Source: Strongylocentrotus purpuratus | Lineage: Eukaryota > Echinodermata > Echinoidea > Camarodonta > Strongylocentrotidae | NCBI RefSeq assembly: GCF_000002235.5 | Contig: NW_022145609.1 | Span: 36,096,619-36,160,618, forward strand | Direction: 5' to 3' | Length of the DNA: 64,000 nt | Notes under the pieces: model-generated | The model's input: only the letters and a program-made list of their open reading frames with translations | Database searches by the model: none | What the model was told of the DNA's origin: nothing | Made by a program: the position numbers and the translations under genes | Shown: piece after piece, positions 12,601 to 24,600 of the stretch | Layout of the letters: the number at the start of each line of letters is the position of its first letter | Position numbering within the stretch: position 1 is the stretch's first letter

Positions 12601-15600
12601 CTTCAAACAAATGTTCACCTTTTTTCTTAGCACTGAGAGATTTCATTTTCAAATTTTTAAATTGACACAAATGTCTTTTATCAAGAAAAAAAAAAAAATT
12701 CTCAATCAGTTTATTTTACAACTGCTGTGCTATGAAATATGCATTATTAACTTATAATGTTAACTATGAACCAAAAAAATAGCTCAAACTCCTTAATACT
12801 CTGTTTCAAACATTCATATTATGAAATATGCATTATTATTTCATATGATAAATTTGCCCCAAAATAACAACTTTAAAAAACAATTATGACATTTGATAAT
12901 ACAAGTGTAATCGAAATAAGGATTTTTTCCCAACTGGCAACTGAAAATATGCTATCTGTGGAAAACAAAATTATTTCAAATGCTTGATCGTTGTATAATT
13001 ATATCATAATCATGCAGAAATATGAAATATTATAATGTACATTAATACCTCGCTAATGGTTGTAAGCGTCCGTAATGTATAAGGAAAGAACAATGCATCT
13101 ATCACAGTAATAGAAATCAACATTTCAAAAATACAAGTATGGGTAGCACTGTTTATATAGCGAAAGGCTGCCGCTCATTACATTAATAACTCGCTAATTA
13201 TTGTAAGCGTCCGTAATGTATAAGGAAAAAACAATGCATCTATCACAGTAATAGAAATCGACATTTCAAAAATACTAGTATGAAATATTTAATTGGAAGG
13301 TTAGTCCAACTGTAAACTTTTGAGCTATGTGTACTTGGTAATTAGAACATCATCTCCAACTGGAATCATCAACTTAGTGAAGGTCAAAGTTTGATTTGAT
13401 TTTTGATGTATTTTGATATAATACACCATGGGCTTCCTATTGGTATAAACATGTTTTCAAATATTTTGAAATATTTAATTGGAAGGAGTTAGTCCAACTG
13501 TAAACTTTTGGGGGGACACTCTGTAGAGAAGCATACTGAAGTTCTTCCAAGTTAAGATTCCTAACTTTTGTTCGTTTCCAAATCAACAACCTCACAAAGT
13601 ATGTGCCCCTCTCTTGTCCTTGTTGCCTTTGAGTAGGGCAGTTCTATGCATCATCTTTATATCCTATGGTGTGTAAAAAGTATGTTTTGCAAACTTCCTT
13701 GCCATCGATTCTGTACTTTAAGGTATACTTTCGTCTCGATAGCCGCCCACGTCGTGTTGTTGAATTCCTGTAACCTTTTTCAATGTTTTTGACTACCCAG
13801 TATCGCCAATCACTATAATCTAACCTCCAACATTCTTGCCAATTGGCCTCTCTTTCTTTTGGATCATGGAGGGAATTACAATGACGACGACAGTGGCATG
13901 GAGCCAATTGTGGGTGTTTGGCCTTGTCTCTGCTCAGTCTATCTGCAGCATGTCGGTATCTCCTCTTACCTGATTGCAAGTATAGAAGAAAAAAAGGAGA
14001 AAATCAATCAAATGCAAATAGATAAAAGAAAAAAACCCAGAAATTATGATTTTGTTTGAAGCTCTTTCAACACTATCCAAATGATACTTATCTAAGGATT
14101 TAGATGATGCATGTATTTTCCTAAAATATATATTTTAAACACTATAAAAACTGAAAACTATAACCATCTTCAAAAAATATAATCAGTTGAGGAACTGAAA
14201 CACAATTTTATTTTGTCTTTAAAGACAAAAATAATTTGTTGTTATTGTTGTTGTACCCCAACTTTACAAAACATAATATTCCAAAATGAAAAGTCATAAT
14301 GAATTTTCAAACTATATCTCTTTCTATACAAGTCAGTGAAGGCAATAAGACACAAAATGGGAAGAAACTTCAGAATATTTGCTTATCAATCTGAGGTTAT
14401 AGAGCTTTGGATTTGATAATCTTATTACTTCCTGCCAACCATCTCCAGTTATTTCATATAGAGTGCTCAAATTCTAGTCTATAGTATTATAAGACGATGA
14501 TGTGGATCCTAATCAAATTATTGGTTAAAAGCATACACGTACGTGACCAGGCATTTATTTTGCCTAACACATAATTTGGATAACTAGTTATAAAACAAAA
14601 AACAAAAAATTAATACACATTGTAATTCTTACTAATGCCCTCAGTGATGTGTAGTGATTGTATACAAATAGACTTACCACCCAATTCATTTCTTCTTTGA
14701 ACATCATCTGTTGGCTGTCTATCACATGGTGGTGGTGTAGCTCAATGTATGGTGAATGGTGTTTAAATGGTGGAATTGTATGGTGAATGGTGTGCCAATG
14801 GTGGATTCTGTATGGTGAATGGTGTTTCAATGGTGGTGTATGATGGTGAATGGTGTTTCAATGGTGGAATTGTATGGTGAATGGTGTTTCAATGGTGGAT
14901 TCTGTATGGTGAATGGTGTTTCAATGGTGGTGTATGATGGTGAATGGTGTTTCAATGGTGGAATCGTATGGTGAACGGTGTTTAATGGTGGTGTATGATG
15001 GTGAATGGTGTTTCAATGGTGATATTGTATGGTGAACGGTGTTTCAATGGTGGATTCTGTATGGTGAATGGTGTTTCAATGGTGGTGTATGATGGTGAAT
15101 GGTGTTTTAATGGTGGAATTGTATGGTCAATGGATCTCCTTTGAATTTGCTTCTGGCTCAAGAGGAAATGTTGTCGGCTTTCTCTGTGCCTTGCTGCCAC
15201 TGGGAACTTGGCCTAGACCTAACCCTACATTAACAAAACACAAAAAGGAATAAAACAGGATTTGTTCTAAATTTAGGAAAAGGATTTATAAATAAATAAA
15301 ATAAACACTCAACTATTTGAAGGAAAGATTCTTTAAAAAAAAAACACTTAATAAACCTTTTTTCCCACGGTTGACCCAAGGATATAGCATATAGACCTAC
15401 TAATACTATAGAAAATGTAGAAGAGAATAATTACTATTTCTGCTCTGTTTTTTCACATTAAATCATCCTTTCAAAGTTCTGACTGTTCTTTGGGGAAAAT
15501 AGTTGAACAAGACTCTAGTCTTACCAAGTAGAAAAATAATTGTGCAGACTTTTAAAATCTATTAAGGCACATTCTGAAACCTTGTTTATGGTCATCATTT

Positions 15601-18600
15601 TGAAAATCCTTACAACTAATACCAGTTGGATTAACTTTGGTAGGCCTATCTAATAATATGCCTACACAATTAAAGAACTAATAATAGGACTTAATTATTA
15701 CTTGTAAGTTGTAGATTTGTCCTAGTCCTACCTGTGGAACTTCTTGAAGTTGAACCTCCTGGCAATTCTGACAGCTCCCTTCGCCTTCGGATCTCCTTTG
15801 AATTTGCTTCTGGCTCAAGAGGAAATGTTGTCTGCTTTCTCTGTGCCTTGCTGCCACTGGGAACTTGGACTAGACCTAACCCTACATTAACAAAACACAA
15901 AAAGGAATAAAACAGGATTTGTTCTAAATTTAGGAAAAGGATTAATAAATAAATAAAATAAACACTCAACTATTTGAAGGAAAGATTCTTTAAAAAAAAA
16001 ACACTTAATAAACCTTTTTTCCCATGGTTGACCCAAGGATAGAGCATAGACCTACTAATACTATAGAAAATGTAGAAGAGAATAATTACTAGTTCTGCTC
16101 TGTTTTTCCACATTAAATCATCCTTTCAAAGTTCTGACTGTTCTTTGGGGAAAATAGTTGAACAAGACTCTAGTCTTACCAAGTAGAAAAATAATTGTGC
16201 AGACTTTTAAAATCTATTAAGGCACATTCTGAAACCTTGTTTATGGTCATCATTTTAAAAATCCTTACAACTAATACCAGTTGGATTAACTTTGGTAGGC
16301 CTATCTAATAATATGCCTACACAATTAAAGAACTAATAATAGGACTTAATTATTACTTGTAAGTTGTAGATTTGTCCTAGTCCTACCTGTGGAACTTCTT
16401 GAAGTTGAACCTCCTGGCAATTCTGACAGCTCCCTTCGCCTTCGGATCTCCTTTGAATTTGCTTCTGGCTCAAGAGGAAATGTTGTCGGCTTTCTCTGTG
16501 CCTTGCTGCCACTGGGAACTTGGCCTAGACCTAACCCTACATTAACAAAACACAAAAAGGAATAAAACAGGATTTGTTCTAAATTTAGGAAAAGGATTAA
16601 TAAATAAATAAAATAAACACTCAACTATTTGAAGGAAAGATTCTTTAAAAAAAAAACACTTAATAAACCTTTTTTCCCATGGTTGACCCAAGGATAGAGC
16701 ATAGACCTACTAATACTATAGAAAATGTAGAAGAGAATAATTACTAGTTCTGCTCTGTTTTTCCACATTAAATCATCCTTTCAAAGTTCTGACTGTTCTT
16801 TGGGGAAAATAGTTGAACAAGACTCTAGTCTTACCAAGTAGAAAAATAATTGTGCAGACTTTTAAAATCTATTAAGGCACATTCTGAAACCTTGTTTATG
16901 GTGATCATTTTGAAAATCCTTACAACTAATACCAGATAGATTAACTTTGGTAGGCCTATCTAATAATATGCCTACACAATTAAAGAACTAATAATAGGAC
17001 TTATTACTTGTAAGTTGTAGATTTGTCCTAGTCCTACCTGTGGAACTTCTTGAAGTTGAACCTCCTGGCCATTCTGACAGCTCCTTTCGCCTTCGGATCT
17101 CCTTTGAATTTGCTTCTGGCTCAAGAGGAAATGTTGTCGGCTTTCTCTGTGCCTTGCTGCCACTGGGAACTTGGCCTAGACCTAACCCTACAATAACAAA
17201 ACACAAAAAGGAATAAAACAGGATTTGTTCTAAATTTAAGAAAAGGATTTATAGATAAATAAAATAAACACTCAACTATTTGAAGGAAAGATTCTTTAAA
17301 AAAAAAACACTTAATAAACCTTTTTTCCCATTGTTGACCCAAGGATAGAGCATAGACCTACTAATACTATAGAAAATGTAGAAGAGAATAATTACTAGTT
17401 CTGCTCTGTTTTTCCACATTAAATCATCCTTTCAAAGTTCTGACTCTTCTTTGGGGAAAATAGTTGAACAAGACTCTAGTCTTACCAAGTAGAAAAATAA
17501 TTGTGCAGACTTTTAAAATCTATTAAGGCACATTCTGAAACCTTGTTTATGGTCATCATTTTGAAAATCCTTACAACTAATACCAGATAGATTAACTTTG
17601 GTAGGCCTATCTAATAATATGCCTACACAATAAAAGAACTAATAATAGGACTTAATTATTACTTGTAAGTTGTAGATTTGTCCTAGTCCTACCTGTGGAA
17701 CCTCTTGAAGTTGAACCTCCTGGCCATTCTGACAGCTCCTTTCGCCTTCGGATCTCCTTTGAATTTGCTTCTGGCTCAAGAGGAAATGTTGTCTGCTTTC
17801 TCTGTGCCTTACCGCCACTGGGAACTTGGCCTAGACCTAACCCTACATTAACAAAACAAAAAAAGGAATAAAACAGAATTTGTTCTAAATTTAGGGTCTT
17901 TTGGCCTAGAGGTCTAGAGCCAAAATAGAGGATCTAGATCTACTGTCTTTACTTTAGGCTTTAGAGTTTAGAGGGGGGGGGGGGAGGGATGGTGAGATAA
18001 AGATCTAATCTAGGACTAGACTCTAGACCCTAGATTTAAGTTAGGTCAAGAATCCAAGCTGTCAATTCTAGATCAATATCTTATCTAGATCTAGACAGAA
18101 ATAATCGTTTGATATTGGTCATTCTTTAAAAAAACTGACATTTGTCGACATTCCCCATACAGAGGTCTAGATTCTAGATCTATAATGGACCCAGACGTAG
18201 TCTCAGTGGAACAACTGACGATATAGACCTTCTACTTCTAGAGAGACTGAAGCTTTTGGTCTAATCTAGATCTAGATCTAGATTAGAGTCTAATCTAGAT
18301 CTAGATCTAGATTAGAGTCTACTCAGGGCTGTCAACCCTCCCGTATTTGGAGGGAGACTCCGGCCACCACGCCTTCCTCCCGCTCTCCTGCCAAAGATGT
18401 AGAATCTGCCGGTTTATGAAAAAACCTCCCGCCCCAACAAAAATAGAATCTAGGCTATGGATTCTATGTGCTCGATAGGTCTAGACATAGGTCTAGACTA
18501 GATCTAGTCTAGATCTAGACCCCTAATGTCATGATGTAAAAAGTGAATTCCAGTCCTTGAACTTGAACCCCCCCCCCCCTACCCTCCTATGTACATGAGC

Positions 18601-21600
18601 TACGGCGCACGCGGCATCATTGCATCGTTGCAGAAATCTGCAACGTAAACAATCAAACGCGCCCTCTAGACTAGGTCTAGAGTCTATGCGCATTCGCGGT
18701 GTAACGTTGCGGATTTCTTCAACGTTGCAGAAATCGTACATTTCCCGAACTGTGGAGTCTTTTGAGATCTAGGGTCTAGACTTCTAGTTCTAGACCCCTA
18801 GGACTAGACTCTAACTTGTTAGACCTAGATATCTAGAGTCTAGATCTAGACCTAGATCTAGGTCCTAGAGAAAAAATAGATCTAGAGTCTAGGCCTAGAG
18901 TCTAGACTAGATATTAGATCATGATAGATCTAGATTAGACTAGGGTCTAGACCCTAAGGCTAAGCGCATGGAGGCCGATATCATACTCATAGATCTAGAT
19001 CTAGACCTACTCATAGTTCTAGAAATCTAGACCTAGTCTAGATCTAGACTCTATGTAGACCTAGACTAGATCTAGTCTATCTCTATCTCTATCTCTAGAC
19101 CTAGACTAGTAGGCCTAGACTACTACTAGTCTAGACCTACTTAGATCTAGAGTCTAGATCTAGTTTATAATTTTGGGGTGGGCCCCTTTAATTTAGGGAA
19201 TAGACCTTGACTGGAGAAGAACCTGCTCTTTCATATGGTTCGATAACGAGCAATAAGCCAATTGGTTTGAATCTCATTTTGGTAATAAAAACATCGACCA
19301 ATTTAGCATGAGCGCGCAATGCACAGACATGGGCTGCATAGGGTTATGTGCAATCTCTATGATTTTAGCACAACTGAGTGCGCGATCGACACGTCCCTAC
19401 AACAGTACAACAGACCCTCGAAACTTTCCTTCGAAATCTAAGTTATATATTCCTAGTCTTCCTACTCTTAGATAGACGTAGTCTACGTACCTTGCTTCAA
19501 CTTTCGGACCTTCTGCAAAGCGAGGTCGAGGATGACCTGCCCTCTTGTCCTACGTGCCTCCATCACGTCCGTCGATGAATCACGAACATGAACAGTCGAT
19601 CAGGCAGCTAGTGCAGTGCTGCATGCATGCAGTGCTAGTGAAGTTAACGACTCACAGCTTTTTTTGGCGCGTATATTGAAAACGTACGTACATTCACTCA
19701 GTTCTGCGCGCACCTGTACCTGCACCGCGCGAGCAAGTTTTTAGGTATAACCACATACCTAATTAATTGCATGAACAAGCGCAGCGCAAGCGCCGCACGG
19801 CCGCAGCACTCTATATAGAGTTAGAGAAGAATGATACGAAGATACGTTGTTCTGCCATATCACTCGGCGGAGATACGTTACTCTGCCAGAACAACCGGAA
19901 GCTACATGAGATGTTGTAAATCTGGCAAAACAACGTATGTCTAACCGGGACGTAAATATTTTGGCAAAACAACGTAAGTCGACATACGATGTTTTGCCAG
20001 ATTATTTGGATAAAAATAGGAAAATTGCTGATCTTTAAATCCAATTATTTTAAAATTTAAATCTATTTGAAAACTGAAATTTTGACAGATGAAACAGATT
20101 GTTTTTATATATCCAAAACTCTAAAAACCTGAAAAAGGTCAAAAAATGACATACGTTGTTTTGCCAGATCACGGCCGACTAATCGTTAGCTTTCTTTTGG
20201 AATTAAACTTGTTTTAATTGGTTGTATATTTTTGTCGGAAATTACTCATTTACATAATGGAACTACCTGCCAGATAAAGCCAGTGGCCCGTCACAACAGA
20301 TATATACGTAGAAGGCTCATAGTGGTTCAAAAATGTGCCAGCGCTCGTACGAGCTCACGTGAAATCCGCCCTCTTTGTTTAGTCATCTTGTTGTGACATA
20401 GGCAGTCATGCCCAATAAAGCGCAATGAAACGTGCTCACTGTGTACTCAATACACAGACTAGTGCATAGTCCCGCTCGCTAGTTTTAACAAATTTCTGAA
20501 CTTTTGCAAGCAAACGCAAGGTCAAATCGCCTACGAGCGGATACGAGTGGCAAACTGTGAATGCAAACAACAACAAGCGACAGCGGGTGCGTAGCGCAGG
20601 TATACGCAACCAAACGTACCTCCCTTTTTGGAGCGCGTGTCCCTGCCTATATAGCTACGTTCCCTGCACGATTTACCTCGCTGTAGTTCGTTGTCGTTCG
20701 CATGATTGCGCGTATTGTTGCGTTGTTGCTCGCCTACTATCGCAGAAGCAAGAACCGTTGCGATAGCCGCTCGCTACGCTGCGAGTCTAGTTTGTACGCC
20801 GTTCGCCCTAGCTTGCAGTCGCTGGTTGCTACTCGCTTTCAATTTCCTTATATCAAGAATTCATTCCTTGTTTTCAAGAATTCATTCCTTGATTTCGAGA
20901 ATTCATTCCTTGATTTCGAGAATTCAATTCTTGATATCAAGAAATAGTAAATGTTATAACGGCTAACCATAAATACGCAGTAATACGCAAGTCAAATACG
21001 CAAAGGTGTGAATGAGGCATAAGCTCGATATCACTGCGATTAGTTGTCTAGCACTGACCACCGTCGCTGCGCTGCATATCGGCAATAAATAATTATCATT
21101 CGCCTCTGCTTCTTCCGGCTGAAGCAAAGGGTTGAGCTTTGCAAGGCAGAGCTCTACTGCAGGGCCATTTTGTGTCATTAGATTGATTTTTCCTGTAGGT
21201 GTAGACTCTTCAGGAGCTAAGATTTGTATGCCTTGTCCCGCTAAATGACTATTATTTATATACCGTCGCAGCACGAGCGAGCTGACACGCCACAGTACGA
21301 ACAACAGACGAGCTAAAGCAAGCGAACAAGCATTGAGACGCTACGAGACCAACGGGTGCGAGCGGCTAACTAACAGCAACCATGCAAGCAAAGTTGAATC
21401 GAGCTATGGCGTGGTCAAAGGCAACATAGGCAACCATAGGCAACCGTAGGCAGTCTTTGTGCGAGCGGCATACGAGCTAGATACGCAATAGTGTGACTGC
21501 TACCTTCAAATTTGCCGCGTATTGCTGGGCACGCGGCTGCGTGTTGATTTACCCCGCATAACGCATCAATACGCAGCAACATACGCAAAGGTGTGACTGA

Positions 21601-24600
21601 GGCAATATATTCAGGCGTAAAACTCTACACAAAAAAATATTAGTCCGTTGAGAACATTTGTGTGAGACTCTCCAGCACAACCAGAATTTGATGTAAGAGC
21701 CTATTTTTTCACTAATGACTCGGGCATAAATATTGCTGCGTTCAGCAATTAAGTTGCGTAGTTGGCAATATTGGAATAACGCCTCGCGTGCACTGTGCTA
21801 AAGGAATATGATTCTTATGCCTGATGTTTACGAGTATTTTTGCTCATAAGGGCCGTAAGGGCTACTTCAACACCCGTAATTTAAGGTGACATTTGCACGA
21901 TCCATTTTGTACGGAAGATTACAAGTGCCGACGAAATGACGATATGATTTAGGACAAGAAGACAAGTTGTTGGAACTCGGTAAGTCAATTCTATTAAAGA
22001 CGAGAAAAGGAGATATCGTTGTAAAAATGGAATTGCTTAGTTTAAAGAACCCGTCTTCTCGGTGTTTTGTTTTATCTTGATCGGTTGTCTTGTCGACCTA
22101 AATCACTTCGTCTTCTTGTCGGCATTTCTAGGCTTCTATAATTTTTCATTCATTTTGTTTACGATAACGTTGTTATACCGCACGTCAAAGACCGTATACA
22201 ATAAACATGTAATATGTATTTAGCAGCATAGAAATTTGAGTTAAGATTTAGATAGGCTAACTTACAATCATGATCACCGGAAACAATTTGTAATTGAACA
22301 ATGACTTCTTGCGATGATCCATTTAGCGCAGCCCTATTAACGGTGTGCAGTTTTGCGTCAGTCCAATAGATCAGTTCACTCCTTGGGTCAAATTCGACAC
22401 CAACGGGAAATTCGAGACCGTTTAGTGGAATTTCGATGAAAGATGTATTGACAAAGCTGTAGTCTCTGGCCTCTGCCATAAAAATCGTAGCGTTTGCAGC
22501 TTCAGCAAGGAACATCTTGTCAGCTGCAATAAGGAAATATAGCCATAATAATAAATTAATAAAATTGTTATTTACCCAGGGAAGCCTCATCAGCATCAAA
22601 GTTGTTCTGAGGGCCCTGCAACTATTATCAATCCAGCAATTGCCAGGTCGGACCTAACACTTATACCTGGATGGAAAGTGGCAAATATGTTGACCACTGT
22701 CTTGCCAAAGGACATTGGTGCTGGGCTGGGATTCGAACCCTCAACCGTTTGAGTGAGAGGAAATTTGAACCACTATAACACAACACCTCCAGATTATTTT
22801 TCTTTCTGTTTACGATCTGTCTACGATCCGATTTGGGAGAAATGGGCAAAATATTTTTTTTTTAATAAATGCTAACGGTTCTGTCTAGTCAGACTTATGC
22901 ATTTCAAAATCAAAATTTCTTGGTATTGCAAGTCTTCCCGTATCACGAAAATTCAAAATGATGACGTTAGACCAGTCATGTCAGTCGGGCGATTGTATAC
23001 GATTTGGTGATATGTGAACTTAGACACGGCTAAAAGGCCTAATTTGCTGAAGACCTCGTTTTATTTAGCTAAAATATCCATATATAATGCCTTTGCGATT
23101 CCCCCGAAAACCAGATCGCCAACGGATCGTATAATGTGCAGTGATTATGCTGTTCATGTAAAACCCTTCGTCTTTCAACATGTATAATACATTTGGCGCC
23201 ATCCTATTTACAAGAAAGTTTAATTAAAGTAAGTGACACTCATCAGCATAATACGAGGCAGGTAGTTGAAGGTTTACTTTCTGTGCAAAATTATAAAACA
23301 GAATGCTTTAAACATAGCCCCCTCGTATCGTTTCTTCAATTATAGCATGGAATCAGTTAGACAGATAACTAAGAATAGCAAGCTCTGTAAACATCTTTAA
23401 ATACATGTTCAAACAATCTTGCATTATCGATTCCCAATGAGGTAAAATGACAAGAGGAAATTTGTTTAGTGTATGTTTTCTTAGCACTGAATGCAGGACA
23501 ATATAATGCTTTTCAAACTGAAAGAATGGTTTCATATAATGTATTATCAGCTATAAATACATTTGTATTTTTGTAATGTTATTTAAGAGTGTATATTCAA
23601 CTGCTATACTAGATTATATGCATTATAAGAAATCCATCATTAAAGACGTATAACCTTTGACCCTATAAAGGATTGAACAATGAAGGCAGCAGCACAAAAA
23701 ATTATGCCGGGGGATACAATATTAAAAGTAACAATCATAAAGATAATATTAAAAATCATCATCATATCATCTTCTTCATCGTCCCCATCATCATCATCAT
23801 CACCATATTATTTTTTATTATAGTAGATCAGCCATGACGTGTTTAGGGGGGAATGCATAGCATTCATGCTAAAATTCTTGCCCCAAAACGAGGAATAAGA
23901 TTTTGTAGTCTGAATATTAAACTCATACTTGTTTCATTGCCCCGTACATGTGTGTGTAGCATCCAACACTCAAATTTATATTAAACAGGTTTATTTCTTT
24001 AAACACATAAATAAAACCTGTACCAACTGAAAGGCCTTAGTCAGATAATACGAATATTTGGGCAAAATTTGAGAATTCAATTTTTTTCTCTAAAGTTGAG
24101 CCAAAAATGCAATTTTTCTTATGTACTTATTTTTAAGAGTTCGAGCATGGATGTCATGCATTACTCCAAAATGTCCTGGAATCTTTTTCTAGAGCCTTTT
24201 TCATTAATGATTTGTTTACTACTAATAATAATAATAGTAGTAGTAGTAGCTGTCTGTCGCGAAGTGACAATGACCGCCTTCATTTTAATGAAGGCTGCTT
24301 ACAAAGGTAGGTAAGTACCGGTAGCTCCTGCAAGACGGCACTCTCTCTGGGAACTGGTCAGTTTCACACCGGCAATAACAATAAGTAATCATCATCATAT
24401 AATGAATCAGTAATGTTTTTGTTTAGCGCATTTTACATTATATTTAACACAATAGGTTGATTTAATGTGGTCTTAAAACATGAAACATACAGCACACATT
24501 AAAGAATCATAACTCATCGTTAAACGAAAAGAATGTGCTATATTATGAACATCTGAAACACATACATTCAACTTTCAATTCTAGTTCTAGAATTATAAAA

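Larger units (their letters stand above)
15132..17890. repeat. Tandem array, period about 655 bp, with an exon in each unit
   Basis: The same landmark (GGATCTCCTTTGAATTTGC) recurs near 15132, 15789, 16444, 17094 and 17750, giving spacings of 650-657 bp. Units are highly similar throughout, including introns, so duplication is recent. Four units hold intact exons of the nested gene; the leftmost is truncated. Confidence 0.92.

Noticed and set aside
22729..22797. A tRNA gene on the minus strand
   Set aside because: A- and B-box-like words exist but no cloverleaf can be drawn, and two other copies share the non-tRNA tail; it is a SINE.
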